Numbered from the stretch's first letter, positions 17,741 through 27,139 are shown. The stretch is DNA of 64,000 nucleotides from Paenibacillus sp. Soil522 (GCF_001428245.1 NZ_LMRV01000033.1:205580-269579); one strand, 5' to 3'. Numbers and translations: made by a program. Notes: generated by a model not told the origin, from the sequence alone.

Positions 17741-17914
17741 ATGGCATTCGTTGCAGGCTGGAAGCATATTGATATTAATGAAGAGCGATGCTGCTTTTTA
17801 TCCGATGCGTTCGGAGGACGATTTTTCTTACTTGGACAATTTCCGCGTTGTCCCCATACACATACAATAATGGTGTATAGCCTAATCGGTGCTGGAAGGG
17901 GAGTAGCGCTGTGA
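17741..17914 (+). CDS. Small protein of 57 residues, overlapping the next small gene
   Basis: An ATG at 17741 with AAGAGGGG 10 bases upstream opens a 57-codon frame with a Cys- and His-rich middle (ERCCFLSD, FPRCPHTHT). Its TGA overlaps the GTG start of the following small membrane protein in a GTGA junction, the usual sign of translational coupling. I do not recognise a family. The four conserved-looking Cys/His clusters might bind a metal, but this is speculation. A chance frame remains possible, since the ribosome binding site of the next gene lies inside it. Confidence 0.4.
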   Translation: MAFVAGWKHIDINEERCCFLSDAFGGRFFLLGQFPRCPHTHTIMVYSLIGAGRGVAL

Positions 17915-17997
17915 GTAAGCGGACTTTAATGATTATTTCGCTTGTTATTTACGCTTTGCTAGCCATTTTATTTGTGATTTTGTCCATTTTCCACTAA
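17911..17997 (+). CDS. Tiny single-pass membrane protein (28 residues), copy 1
   Basis: GTG at 17911 preceded by GGAAGGGGAG starts MSKRTLMIISLVIYALLAIL, followed by eight more residues to the stop at 17997. It has a basic N-terminus and one membrane helix. A related 30-residue protein is at 36786-36878; both begin MSK and share the pattern LV-hydrophobic-Y-hydrophobic-LL-hydrophobic-IL. The upstream bases also match (GGGGAG, then AGCGCT before GTG). A terminator-like hairpin follows at 18011-18054. No function is known. Confidence 0.6.
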   Translation: MSKRTLMIISLVIYALLAILFVILSIFH

Positions 17998-18010
17998 ACA
18001 CATAACAGAG

Positions 18011-18058
18011 CAGGGGCTGCCTCTTGAGTAGAATCATCTACCGGGGGGCAGCCCTTGT
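18011..18058 (+). terminator. Terminator-like hairpin after the tiny membrane protein
   Basis: GGGGCTGCC (18013-18021) pairs with GGCAGCCC (18047-18054) across a 25-base loop, with CTTGTTAG following. The T-run is weak. Confidence 0.55.
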
Positions 18059-18096
18059 TAGTTGGATTCGATTGGGGCATTGTTATTGTTTATCGG

Positions 18097-18975
18097 CTAT
18101 TGGCTGAGCTTCTCCTGGCTCTTTATTTTTCGGTAATCCTTCGGCACGACGCCCTTCGTCTCACGGAAAATACGGGAAAACGTTTTGTAGGAGCCATATC
18201 CGACCTCAAGCGCAATTTCGGCGACACTCATTTCCGTTGAGACGAGCAGGCTGCAGGCGTGCCGCAAGCGCAAATCATGCAGGAAATGAACGAAGGTCTG
18301 TCCGGTCGTCTGCTTAATGACCTCGCTTATTCGCGATACGCTCATCGTAAAGCGGCTTGCAAGGTCGGAAAGCGCAAGCTCATCCTGATAATGGCGATGA
18401 ATATAATGGATGATCGGCCATACGGAGGCATTCGACTTGGATCCGAGCGTCGATACGACAGCGGAAGGCGCGGCCTTCCGGCGGTACCGGTCGAAGCAGG
18501 CTAATATTTCCTTCAATCTAACCTGGAGCATTGTGCGGCGCCACAGCTCCTGCCCCTTATACTCGTTATACATATCTTCTATTAAATGCTTCATGCGTAC
18601 GTTGTCCGTGTCGCTCAGCTGAACGAAGGACGGCATCGCGTTCTGAGCGATTAAGTCCATTAAGCCGCCCTCTTGACCCGGCTCCATCAACAAATCCATG
18701 CTGAACATGCAATTATATAGAACTAGGGTACTGCCCGGTTCCGTAAAAAGCTCATGGACCTGATAGGGCAGCACGAACGTAAACGTGCCTGGCAGCATTT
18801 GATGCTTGGCATCATTGATCGATTCGGAGCCTCTTCCATCTACCACATATGAAAACTCCAAAAAGTCGTGACGATGCGGACGGAAGCCTTGGTAAAGACG
18901 GTTCAGGCTAATATGGAGGGGAGAGGATGTGTTCATATTTGGATACGTTTTCAAGTAGTCGGGTATATAAGTCAT
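18097..18975 (-). CDS. AraC-family transcriptional regulator with cupin sensor domain
   Basis: A 292-residue regulator. Residues 20-120 form a cupin-like sensor (FRPHRHDFLEFSYVVDGRG), and the last 100 residues carry two helix-turn-helix motifs (LALSDLASRFTMSVSRISEVI and SVAEIALEVGYGSYKTFSRIF). Such proteins sense a sugar and control nearby sugar genes. It is divergent from a Gfo/Idh oxidoreductase and a sugar isomerase gene, its likely targets. GGAGGA lies 13 bases before the ATG. The intergenic region contains a 14-bp palindrome. Confidence 0.9.
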   Translation of the reverse strand: MTYIPDYLKTYPNMNTSSPLHISLNRLYQGFRPHRHDFLEFSYVVDGRGSESINDAKHQMLPGTFTFVLPYQVHELFTEPGSTLVLYNCMFSMDLLMEPGQEGGLMDLIAQNAMPSFVQLSDTDNVRMKHLIEDMYNEYKGQELWRRTMLQVRLKEILACFDRYRRKAAPSAVVSTLGSKSNASVWPIIHYIHRHYQDELALSDLASRFTMSVSRISEVIKQTTGQTFVHFLHDLRLRHACSLLVSTEMSVAEIALEVGYGSYKTFSRIFRETKGVVPKDYRKIKSQEKLSQ

Positions 18976-19063
18976 GAAATAATGGATTCCTCCGAAAAAC
19001 TGAGACTTTTATCGAAAAACAAGCACGATTTCTCATCCCGTTTATTTTAACATAAATAACGGA

Positions 19064-19092
19064 AGCAAGCGTTAGCTAACGCGGATGCTTGC
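19064..19092. promoter_or_regulatory. Nested palindromes between AraC regulator and oxidoreductase
   Basis: GCGTTAGCTAACGC (19069-19082) is a perfect 14-bp palindrome inside a GCAAGC (19065-19070) / GCTTGC (19087-19092) inverted repeat. AGCAAGCGTTAGCT (19064-19077) also matches the cre consensus at 12 of 14 positions. Operator candidates for the AraC regulator or CcpA. Confidence 0.45.
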
Positions 19093-19133
19093 AAAGCAAT
19101 TTTGCTTCACCAAACTTATCGGGAGGTTTTCCA

Positions 19134-20213
19134 ATGTCCATTGAAAATAAAATTAGAATAGGCATTATCGGTGCGGGCAATATCGGAAAAGTTCATGCTG
19201 GCGAGTTTTCCAAGCTAGGCGACGAGTGCGTCATTACGGCTATTACCGATGCGTATTTGCCGCTTGCCGTAGAGAGAGCGAAGCAATACGGGATCGCAAG
19301 CGTTGCAAATTCGCCGGAAGAGCTGATTCAGCGCTCAGACGTGGACGCCGTTATTATAGGGGTTCCTAACCAATTCCATGCACCGCTTGCGGTACAGGCT
19401 TTAGCTGCCGGCAAGCATGTGCTGCTCGAGAAGCCGATGGGCATTAACGGCGAAGCGGCTCGTCAAATTATGAAGGCGAGCCAGGCTTCCGACCGCATAG
19501 TGATGGTTGGTCATCAGATGCGCTGGGAATCGGTGCCGATGCAAATTAAAGAGCAAATCGATCGCGGGGAGCTTGGCAAAATATATACGGCAAAAACCGG
19601 CTGGTTCCGCCGCAAAGGCATCCCAGGCTGGGGCACTTGGTTTACTCAAATGGATCAGTCGGGCGGCGGCCCGCTTATCGATATCGGCGTTCATATGCTT
19701 GACCTTGCGCTGTACTTGATGGGCAATCCGAAGCCGGTATCCGTATATGGCGCAACCTATGCGGAGTTTGGTCCAAGCCGTAAAGGGATCGGAACTTGGG
19801 GCAAGCCGAATTGGAACGGCACTTACGATGTAGAGGATTTGGCAACCGCCTTGATCAAAATGGAAGACGGAAGCACGCTTTCGCTTGAAGTAAGCTGGGC
19901 TGTGCACATGGATACGGACAATACGCCGTTCATTCATTTGATGGGTTCGGAAGGCGGCGCAAGCTACCGTGGTGCTGAGGGAAAGCTGCTTACGGAGAAA
20001 TTCGATCGTCCGATTGAAACGGTTCTGCGCAAAGCCGATAACGATGAGGGTGAACGCGCCCGACTGAGCCGTCACTTCCTGGAATGTATCCGCGAAGGCA
20101 AGCAGCCGATTACTTCTGCGCTTACCGGCTTGACCAACAATCTTGTTTTGGATGCTATTTATGAATCATCCCGTACGGGCAGTGAAGTGAAGCTGGATTG
20201 GAATTTAAACTAA
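19134..20213 (+). CDS. Gfo/Idh/MocA-family oxidoreductase
   Basis: A 359-residue NAD(P)-dependent sugar or polyol dehydrogenase. The Rossmann motif GIIGAGNIGKVHAGEF is near residues 10-25, the catalytic-lysine motif LLEKPMG is near residue 100, and GGGPLIDIGVHMLDLALYLMG is the C-domain signature with the active-site Asp and His. ATG at 19134 follows GGGAGG by 8 bases. The upstream in-frame ATG at 19089 has no ribosome binding site. It is followed 27 bases later by a TIM-barrel isomerase gene. Such pairs act in inositol or uncommon-sugar catabolism. The exact substrate is not visible. Confidence 0.9.
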   Translation: MSIENKIRIGIIGAGNIGKVHAGEFSKLGDECVITAITDAYLPLAVERAKQYGIASVANSPEELIQRSDVDAVIIGVPNQFHAPLAVQALAAGKHVLLEKPMGINGEAARQIMKASQASDRIVMVGHQMRWESVPMQIKEQIDRGELGKIYTAKTGWFRRKGIPGWGTWFTQMDQSGGGPLIDIGVHMLDLALYLMGNPKPVSVYGATYAEFGPSRKGIGTWGKPNWNGTYDVEDLATALIKMEDGSTLSLEVSWAVHMDTDNTPFIHLMGSEGGASYRGAEGKLLTEKFDRPIETVLRKADNDEGERARLSRHFLECIREGKQPITSALTGLTNNLVLDAIYESSRTGSEVKLDWNLN

Positions 20214-20240
20214 CGTGGTGACGAAGAAGGAGGCAACAGC

Positions 20241-21077
20241 ATGCTGAGAGGATTAACCGGCGCAGGGCTTGGCCGCATTGAAAGCGATGAGCGTTTCATC
20301 GAGCTCGCTGGCGAATATGGTTTTCAAGCTGTAGATTTGGATGCCGGTTCGCTGATTAACCGTCATGGCGTCCAAAAAGCACGTGAGCTGCTTGCAAAGA
20401 ACGGCGTGGTGATCGGCTCGATCGGTCTTCCGGTAGAATGGAGAACGACGGAAGAGGCGTTTCTTGAAGGACTGGAGAAATTAGCGGGAGCCGCTGCAGC
20501 TGCAGCGGAGCTTGGCTGTATGAGCTGCTGCACGTATATTTTGCCTTCCACGGATTTGAAGGCAGCCCGCTTTATGGCACTGGCAACGCGCAGATTACGT
20601 ACCTGCGCGCAAATTCTTGGCGCTTACGGCATTCGTCTCGGACTCGAATTCGTTGGTCCCCACCATTTGCGCACGCGCTGGGCGAATCCGTTTATTTGGA
20701 CGCTCGAAGAGACGCTGGAATGGTTCGATGCGATCGGCGAGAGTAACGTAGGGCTGTTGTTCGATTCGTATCATTGGTACACGAACGGTTTGACTATTGC
20801 CGATATAGAAGCGCTTCGCGCTGATCAGATCGTGCATGTGCATATTAATGACGCGCCTGACGTACCTGTGGAGGAAGCGCTTGATAACGGCCGCATTTAT
20901 CCGGGCGAAGGCGTGATTGATTTGGTGGGCTTCCTTAAGGCGCTCGATAGAATCGGTTACAAGGGAGCTGTATCTCAGGAAATTTTAACGGCAGAGGCTC
21001 CATTGCAATCGCCGGAAGAGCTTGTTCTGCGTTCCAAGGCTGGCTTTGACAAAGTGTTTGGTGAAGCAGGACTTTAA
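20241..21077 (+). CDS. Sugar phosphate isomerase/epimerase (xylose isomerase-like TIM barrel)
   Basis: A 278-residue AP-endonuclease-2/xylose-isomerase-like TIM barrel. The expected metal ligands are in GLEFVGPHH (Glu), LLFDSYHW (Asp), VHVHINDAPD (His, Asp) and SQEIL (Glu). These enzymes isomerise or epimerise sugars or keto-polyols in the cytoplasm. AAGGAGG lies before the ATG. The gene pairs with the Gfo/Idh dehydrogenase upstream as in inositol-type pathways. The substrate is not known. A terminator follows. Confidence 0.88.
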   Translation: MLRGLTGAGLGRIESDERFIELAGEYGFQAVDLDAGSLINRHGVQKARELLAKNGVVIGSIGLPVEWRTTEEAFLEGLEKLAGAAAAAAELGCMSCCTYILPSTDLKAARFMALATRRLRTCAQILGAYGIRLGLEFVGPHHLRTRWANPFIWTLEETLEWFDAIGESNVGLLFDSYHWYTNGLTIADIEALRADQIVHVHINDAPDVPVEEALDNGRIYPGEGVIDLVGFLKALDRIGYKGAVSQEILTAEAPLQSPEELVLRSKAGFDKVFGEAGL

Positions 21078-21116
21078 ATAGTAGTCTCATTTTTACGAGG
21101 CAAGGACAGAAATACG

Positions 21117-21158
21117 AAAATGGTTGAGTGCCGTAAGAGCCTACTCAACCATTTTTTT
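21117..21158. terminator. Terminator after isomerase (AATGGTTGAG stem)
   Basis: AAAATGGTTGAGT (21117-21129) pairs with ACTCAACCATTTT (21143-21155) and the T-run extends to 21158. Nearly the same stem recurs at 49951-49992. Confidence 0.9.
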
Positions 21159-21413
21159 ATTTACTCCTTAGCTGCTTTCCTTCGTTTCCTTGCACAGAAA
21201 GTTTATTTTCTCTATTTTCCTCACACCTCCGACACAGCTGATGATAAGCCTCTTTAAAAATATAAAAAACAACGATTACGACGAGCAAGCGCTAATTTTC
21301 ATATGAATTTACATGAAATCTGATGGGTACTGTTCTAGAAGACTATTCCGTTATGATGGATAATAAATGTTTTATCGATGATATGACGAGAGCGATAACA
21401 GGAGACCGACAAT
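21159..21413. other. Intergenic region upstream of GH95 gene
   Basis: No gene is seen. It holds a cre-like AGCAAGCGCTAATT (21284-21297, 11 of 14 positions) overlapping by one base an imperfect 22-bp palindrome at 21297-21318 with TTTCAT and ATGAAA arms. Both could regulate the GH95-GH3 operon. AGGAGA before 21414 is the ribosome binding site. Confidence 0.35.
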
Positions 21414-23804
21414 ATGGCAAACAGGGAAGAGCAGATACATCCGTTGAACCTTTGGTATAAGCAGCCGGCTTCAAGATGGGAAGAAGCGCTGCCGCTTGGC
21501 AATGGCCGATTGGGCGGCATGGTATTCGGCGGCGTTGATAAAGAACGTTTTCAATTAAATGAAGATACGCTGTGGTCAGGCTTTCCGCGCGATACGAACA
21601 ATTACGAGGCTTTACGCTATTTAAAGCAGGCTCAGGAATTGATCGCGCAGAAGCGCTTCGTAGAGGCGGAAAAGCTGGTCGAGGCGAAAATGCTGGGAAC
21701 AAATACGGAATCGTATCAGCCGATGGGCGATTTGTATATTGAGCAGCATTTTGAGCAGAACAAAAGCCGCCCGAAACACTATATCCGCAAGCTTGATATC
21801 GATGCGGGCATTGCCGCTACCCGCTTTCAATCCGGCGAAACGAGCTATTACCGCGAGACATTTGTAAGCGCAGTCGATCAAGTGCTTTGCACGAGATATG
21901 CAGCGGATGGAGACGGACTGCTGGAGCTTACGGCTTCGCTGCAAGCGTCGTTGCAGTATGGGATTGCGCATGACGGAAGCGCGGCAATCGTGCTGCACGG
22001 ACGCTGTCCGAGCCATGTCGCGGACAATTATATGGGCGATCATCCGAAAGCCGTGCAGTACGAGGACAACCGCGGCATTACGTTTCAGATAAAGCTGCAG
22101 GTAATCGCAGAGGGAGGAGAAGTTTCAGTAAGCGGCGATCAGCAATTAACGATTCGCGGCGCTCGCTCGGCAACTTTCCTGTTAAGCGCGGCGGCAAGCT
22201 TCGAGAGATTTAACCGCCAGCCGGCGAAGAGCGGTGACGAGCTTCGCAAGCAGAACAATCGTGTGCTGGAAGGCGCTCTATCGCATAGTTATGAACAGCT
22301 CCGTGAGCGCCACATTCAGGATCACCGACAACTATTTCGGCGTGTGCAGATTGAATTGGGTCAGACGCCTAATGCCCTATTGCCGACGGACGAGCGGCTC
22401 GAAGCATATAAGAGAGGCGAGCAGGACCCGCAGCTGGAAGCCTTGTATTTCCAGTATGGCCGGTATCTGCTTATGGCAAGCTCGCGTCCCGGAACCCAGC
22501 CGGCTAACCTGCAGGGGATATGGAATGACCGGGTGCAGCCGCCTTGGAACAGCGATTATACGACGAATATCAATACGCAAATGAACTATTGGCCGGCAGA
22601 GCTTGCCAATTTGAGCGAATGCCACGAGCCGCTTCTCCGGCTGATTGAGGAGCTTAGCGAGTCAGGCGCGCGTACGGCTGCTATTCATTACAACAGCGCA
22701 GGGTGGGTAGCGCATCACAACGTCGACTTATGGCGGACGTCAACTCCAACTGCCGGTCATCCAAGCTGGGCATTCTGGCCGCTTGGCGGCGTATGGCTGA
22801 CGCAGCATTTGTGGGAGCATTATTTATATCATCCGAACGAAGCCTTTTTGCGGGAGAAAGCTTATCCCCTGATGAAGGGCGCTGCATTATTTTGCTTGGA
22901 CTTTCTGCAGGAAAACGGGAATGGGCTGCTCATGACGTCGCCTTCTACCTCGCCGGAAAATAAGTTTCTGACCGCTCACGGAGAAACGAGCAGCGTGGCA
23001 GAATCGTCTGCCATGGACATCACGTTAATCGGCGAGCTGTTTGAGCATTGTTTGACCGCGGCGAGCTTGCTGAAGCTCGATGAGCCATTTATCGAACGGT
23101 TAGAAGCGGCGAAGCGCAAGCTTCCGCCGCTGCAAATCGCGCCAAACGGTTTACTGCAGGAATGGCATGAGCATTTTGCGGAGCATGAGCCAGGCCATCG
23201 CCATGTATCGCATTTATACGGCTTATATCCGGGCACGACTATTAATCAGGAAGCAACGCCTGAGCTGGTTGAAGCGGGACGGCTGTCGCTTGAAAGCCGC
23301 ATAAAAAACGGCGGCGGCCATACGGGCTGGAGCTGCGCGTGGCTAATAAACCTTTACGCGCGGCTGCGGGATTCAGAGTCCTCTTATCGTTTTATTCATA
23401 CGCTGCTCGCACGCTCGACGCATCCGAATTTGTTCGATGATCATCCGCCGTTTCAAATCGACGGAAACTTTGGAGGAACGGCGGGCATAGGCGAGATGCT
23501 GCTGCAAAGTCATTTGAACGGCATTGAGCTTCTGCCGGCGCTGCCGGCCGCTTGGCCGAGCGGCTACGTGAAGGGCCTGAAGGCAAGAGGCGGCTTCGTT
23601 GTCGATATCGAGTGGGCAGACGGCAAGCTGACTTCGGGACGCATTCATTCTACGCATGGAAGGGATTGCAGACTGCGTTCCAAGAGCGCGATCACGGTCC
23701 ATGCTTCGGACGGCACAACGATTGATGCATCGGGGCCATTTGCAACGAGCAAGAACGGCTGGTACAACATTTTACCGTCAACCAAAGAAGGGGAGAAACC
23801 ATAA
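21414..23804 (+). CDS. Glycoside hydrolase family 95 (alpha-L-fucosidase type)
   Basis: A 796-residue GH95 enzyme. The N-terminal beta domain starts [19 protein letters not shown], with the hallmark [14 protein letters not shown]. The catalytic (alpha/alpha)6 barrel carries [20 protein letters not shown] and [16 protein letters not shown], and the C-terminal part has [14 protein letters not shown]. Known members invert alpha-1,2-L-fucose or alpha-L-galactose linkages. No signal peptide is seen, so it probably acts inside the cell on imported oligosaccharides. Its stop overlaps the ATG of the GH3 gene by one base. Confidence 0.92.
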   Translation: MANREEQIHPLNLWYKQPASRWEEALPLGNGRLGGMVFGGVDKERFQLNEDTLWSGFPRDTNNYEALRYLKQAQELIAQKRFVEAEKLVEAKMLGTNTESYQPMGDLYIEQHFEQNKSRPKHYIRKLDIDAGIAATRFQSGETSYYRETFVSAVDQVLCTRYAADGDGLLELTASLQASLQYGIAHDGSAAIVLHGRCPSHVADNYMGDHPKAVQYEDNRGITFQIKLQVIAEGGEVSVSGDQQLTIRGARSATFLLSAAASFERFNRQPAKSGDELRKQNNRVLEGALSHSYEQLRERHIQDHRQLFRRVQIELGQTPNALLPTDERLEAYKRGEQDPQLEALYFQYGRYLLMASSRPGTQPANLQGIWNDRVQPPWNSDYTTNINTQMNYWPAELANLSECHEPLLRLIEELSESGARTAAIHYNSAGWVAHHNVDLWRTSTPTAGHPSWAFWPLGGVWLTQHLWEHYLYHPNEAFLREKAYPLMKGAALFCLDFLQENGNGLLMTSPSTSPENKFLTAHGETSSVAESSAMDITLIGELFEHCLTAASLLKLDEPFIERLEAAKRKLPPLQIAPNGLLQEWHEHFAEHEPGHRHVSHLYGLYPGTTINQEATPELVEAGRLSLESRIKNGGGHTGWSCAWLINLYARLRDSESSYRFIHTLLARSTHPNLFDDHPPFQIDGNFGGTAGIGEMLLQSHLNGIELLPALPAAWPSGYVKGLKARGGFVVDIEWADGKLTSGRIHSTHGRDCRLRSKSAITVHASDGTTIDASGPFATSKNGWYNILPSTKEGEKP

Positions 23805-26632
23805 TGACGACCGACATCATTTTTCCGTTTAACAATACCGAGCTTCCGCTTGAAGAACGAGTAACCGATCTCGTCTCGCGATTTACGCTCGATGAGAAAA
23901 TTGACTCCATGGTCCAATATCAGCCTGCAATCGAGCGATTAGGCGTCAAGCCGTATAAGCATGGAACGGAAGCGGCGCACGGGATGGCATGGCTGGGGGA
24001 AGCAACAACGTTCCCGCAGCCGATCGGTCTTGGTTGTACGTGGAACCCCATACTGCTGAAGGAAGTAGGCTCTGTTATCGGCGACGAGGCGCGCGTCTAT
24101 TTTCAGCGCAACCCCGCCATTAACGGCTTGACGCTATGGGCGCCGACCGTTGATATGGAGCGTGATCCGCGTTGGGGCCGGACAGAGGAGGCTTACGGCG
24201 AAGATCCTAAGCTGACGGGCGAGCTGACAGCCTCGCTCGTGCAGGGCATTCAAGGCGATCACCCGCTTTACTTTAAAGCGGTAGCGACCTTGAAGCATTT
24301 TATCGGCAATAACAATGAAATTAACCGCGGCAGCTGCTCTGCGAGCATCGATCCGCGTAACATGAAGGAATATTATCAAGCGGCGTTTAAGCCGGCCTTC
24401 GTTAAGGGCGGCGCGCATTCGATGATGACCTCGTATAACTCCGTTAACGGTACGCCGACCATTTTGCATGGGGATGTAAACAAAGTGGTGAAAGAAGAGT
24501 GGGGCATGAACGGCTTCATCGTTAGCGATGCGGGCGATTTGCTCGGTATCGTCAACGATCATAACTATTATAATTCTTATAAGGATGCGGTTGCGCATGC
24601 CATTAAAGCAGGTATCGACAGCATTACCGACGATAAAGAGAAATCCTGCGCCGCTATTCGCGAAGCTTTGGACGAGGGACTGCTGTCGGAGCGGGATTTG
24701 GACAAAGCGCTCATTAACACGTTCCGCGTACGTTTCCGTTTGGGCGAATTCGATCCGGCGGATCAAAATCCTTACGCAAAATTGCCGGAATCGAAGCTTT
24801 GCGCGCCGGAGCACGGTCAGCTGTCGCTGCAAGCGGCAAGGGAATCCATTGTCTTATTAAAAAATAAAAACAACGCTCTGCCTTTAAACAAGGAGAAACT
24901 AAACAGCGTTGCCGTAATCGGGCCGTTAGCGGATGTCGTTTACCGCGACTGGTATTCCGGCTCGCTTCCTTATAAAGTTACGCCGCTCGAAGGCATTAAG
25001 AGCAAGCTGGCCGGCAGATCCGTTTCGTACAGCAGCGGTAATGACCGCGTCGTGTTGAAATCGGCCGCGAATGGAGAGGCGCTGCTGGCATCTGAGGACA
25101 ATGAAGGACGTCTGCGAGCCGGCGGATCGGATGCGGCAGGCGAAACATTTGAAGTAACCGATTGGGGCTGGGGCAGCTATACGCTGGAGAGCAAAGCTTC
25201 CGGGAAGCTGCTTACGAGCGCGGATGACGAAAATATTGCCGTGGCTGCGAGCGAAGCGTTCGGCTGGTTTGTGAAGGAAGTGTTTAAGCTTGACGAGCAA
25301 TCGAATCATCAATTGCTGATACGGACGTGGAACGGCAAGCTGGTAACAGCTCCGAACGGCGGAGCCGATTCGCTTCAGGTTGCAGAAGCGGACACGATCG
25401 GGGCGAACGAGCTGTTTACGAAGGATGTCATCATTGACGGCATCGCGGAAGCGGCAGCGGCAGCGAAGGCAGCCGAAACCGCAATCGTCTTCGTCGGCAA
25501 TAATCCGCTTATTAACGGCAAGGAAGAAATCGATCGACCAAGCCTTGATCTTGCGGCATCGCAAAATAAATTGATTAGCGCCGTATTCGCGGCTAACCCG
25601 AACACGGTCGTCGTCGTAATCGGCAGCTATCCGTTCACGCTAAATGCAGTTAACGAGCAAATTCCGGCGATCGTTTACTTGTCGCATGCGGGACAAGAGA
25701 TTGGCAACGCCATCGCCGACGTACTATTCGGCGATTACTCGCCGGCGGGACGCCTGAATATGACATGGTACAAATCGGAGGAGCAGCTGACGGATCTGAT
25801 GGACTATGACATTATGAAGGGCAAAAGAACGTATCTGTACTTTGACGGAGAGCCGTTGTATCCGTTCGGTTACGGTCTTAGCTACGGTTCGTTCCGCTAT
25901 AGTCCGCTTGAGGTAACAAATAACTGGGCCAGCATGGAAGGCAGTGTAACCGTACAGCTTCAAGTCACGAACGAATCTGCCGTTGCCGCAGATGAGGTCG
26001 TACAATTGTATGTGAGCACGGAATGCTCCCGCGTCCAGCGTCCGCTCAAGAAGCTGGCCGGCTTTACGCGGATTGCCCTGCAGCCGGGAGAGACAAAGTA
26101 CGTACAACTTATCGTGCCTGCCGAAGAGCTTGCTGTTTGGGATGTGACGCGTGACCGGTTCTGCCTTGAAGCTGCCGAATATACGTTTGTTGCAGGCGGT
26201 TCATCTGTCGATGCAAAGGTGTCTGCTACGATCACAATAGATGGCGAGACCATACCTCCCCGCAACCTGTCGCTGCAAACGCGCGCGGAGAACTACGATG
26301 ATTATGCCGGTGTCTATTTGGATGAGAGCAAGGAAGGCGGTACGGCGGTGCGGCTGGCGCAATCCGAAGGCTGGATAAAATTCACGGACATCGATTGGTC
26401 GAACGGCTACGGCGTATTCGAAGCGCGCGTTAGCGGCAGCGGGCAGGGCGGCGAGCTATCGCTCCTGATCGGCAGCCCCGCGGGAACGGTTATCGGCTCT
26501 TGCTCGGTTGCCGCGAGCGGTGAGCAGCAATGGGAAACCGTACGTATAGAGCTCCCTCCTATCAAGCCGGATGGCGATTTGGTTATCGGCTTAACGGGAA
26601 GCGTAAAGCTGAGCTGGTTCCGCATTCATTAA
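23804..26632 (+). CDS. Glycoside hydrolase family 3 with inserted beta-trefoil-like and C-terminal CBM6-like domains
   Basis: A 942-residue enzyme. The order is GH3 N-terminal barrel (about 15-330) with nucleophile Asp242 in FIVSDAGDL, the start of the C-terminal sandwich, an insertion of about 125 residues with three similar internal blocks (VVLKSAANGEALLASEDNEG, YTLESKASGKLLTSADDEN, LIRTWNGKLVTAPNGG), the rest of the sandwich, an Fn3-like domain (DEVVQLYVS), and a CBM6-like module over about the last 120 residues. The insertion resembles a fascin/ricin-type trefoil. GH3 enzymes release beta-glucose, beta-xylose or alpha-arabinose. No signal peptide is seen. It is coupled to the GH95 gene. 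Confidence 0.9.
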   Translation: MTTDIIFPFNNTELPLEERVTDLVSRFTLDEKIDSMVQYQPAIERLGVKPYKHGTEAAHGMAWLGEATTFPQPIGLGCTWNPILLKEVGSVIGDEARVYFQRNPAINGLTLWAPTVDMERDPRWGRTEEAYGEDPKLTGELTASLVQGIQGDHPLYFKAVATLKHFIGNNNEINRGSCSASIDPRNMKEYYQAAFKPAFVKGGAHSMMTSYNSVNGTPTILHGDVNKVVKEEWGMNGFIVSDAGDLLGIVNDHNYYNSYKDAVAHAIKAGIDSITDDKEKSCAAIREALDEGLLSERDLDKALINTFRVRFRLGEFDPADQNPYAKLPESKLCAPEHGQLSLQAARESIVLLKNKNNALPLNKEKLNSVAVIGPLADVVYRDWYSGSLPYKVTPLEGIKSKLAGRSVSYSSGNDRVVLKSAANGEALLASEDNEGRLRAGGSDAAGETFEVTDWGWGSYTLESKASGKLLTSADDENIAVAASEAFGWFVKEVFKLDEQSNHQLLIRTWNGKLVTAPNGGADSLQVAEADTIGANELFTKDVIIDGIAEAAAAAKAAETAIVFVGNNPLINGKEEIDRPSLDLAASQNKLISAVFAANPNTVVVVIGSYPFTLNAVNEQIPAIVYLSHAGQEIGNAIADVLFGDYSPAGRLNMTWYKSEEQLTDLMDYDIMKGKRTYLYFDGEPLYPFGYGLSYGSFRYSPLEVTNNWASMEGSVTVQLQVTNESAVAADEVVQLYVSTECSRVQRPLKKLAGFTRIALQPGETKYVQLIVPAEELAVWDVTRDRFCLEAAEYTFVAGGSSVDAKVSATITIDGETIPPRNLSLQTRAENYDDYAGVYLDESKEGGTAVRLAQSEGWIKFTDIDWSNGYGVFEARVSGSGQGGELSLLIGSPAGTVIGSCSVAASGEQQWETVRIELPPIKPDGDLVIGLTGSVKLSWFRIH

Positions 26633-26657
26633 TCACAATAGATCCGGAAGTTTCATG

Positions 26658-26708
26658 CGGAGCTGTCTTCAAGGCTGTCAATTCAGCCTTGAGCAGCTCC
26701 GTTTTTTT
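26658..26708 (+). terminator. Terminator after GH95-GH3 operon
   Basis: CGGAGCTG (26658-26665) pairs with CAGCTCCG (26694-26701), with an inner AAGGCTG/CAGCCTT stem, followed by seven T. Confidence 0.9.
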
Positions 26709-26747
26709 GTACGGCTGCGGTTGCTTTTTAACGAATAGGGCATTATT

Positions 26748-26774
26748 CTGAAGATTACCAATGATCTTCAGGAG
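26748..26774 (+). promoter_or_regulatory. Hairpin touching the ribosome binding site of the next gene
   Basis: CTGAAGAT (26748-26755) pairs perfectly with ATCTTCAG (26764-26771), and the stem runs into AGGAG (26770-26774). It could limit translation of the small gene at 26789. Confidence 0.4.
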
Positions 26775-26788
26775 AGGTGCTAGTCATA

Positions 26789-27139
26789 TTGGAGAACGAA
26801 ATTGAGATTGACCTGTACAAGGATTGGATTGATACGGTGAAGGAAGTTTTTCGAGGCTCCGGACATCCGCTGCCGGATACGGTCAGCGACTGGGACGCAG
26901 CCTTTGCTTACTTTTCGCAGACAGCGCTAACCGATGAAGAGGCAGAGCAAAAGCTTGAGGCTAATGAAGAACGCCTTTCCCAGGCGCAGCAAATTATTTT
27001 GGATCATTTTGAGGACGTTATTCTTCCGGATATTCGCAGCAGGACGGGTTATTCAGGCAGCCGCTTTGTCTTCAAATGGCTGTACAACAAAGGTGAGCAT
27101 GTCATTGAACAGCATTCATCGTACCGCATACCGCTCTAA
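26789..27139 (+). CDS. Acidic protein of 116 residues, unknown function
   Basis: TTG at 26789 is preferred to GTG at 26777 because AGGAGAGG at 26770-26777 would touch the latter directly but is 11 bases from the former. The protein starts MENEIEIDLYKDWIDTVKEV and is mostly helical and acidic in its first 75 residues. It ends with a basic and aromatic part (FVFKWLYNKGEHVIEQHSS). I do not recognise the family. A short hairpin overlapping its stop codon (ACCGCTC/GAGCGGT at 27130-27148) may act as a terminator. Confidence 0.65.
   Translation: MENEIEIDLYKDWIDTVKEVFRGSGHPLPDTVSDWDAAFAYFSQTALTDEEAEQKLEANEERLSQAQQIILDHFEDVILPDIRSRTGYSGSRFVFKWLYNKGEHVIEQHSSYRIPL

Noticed and set aside
17517..17870. 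117-codon frame across the end of HemD copy 2 and its terminator
   Set aside because: It runs through a strong terminator hairpin, has no ribosome binding site and overlaps two better frames.
24134..24832. 232-codon reverse frame inside the GH3 gene
   Set aside because: Opposite-strand shadow of a clear glycosidase; long because of codon bias, with no family features.
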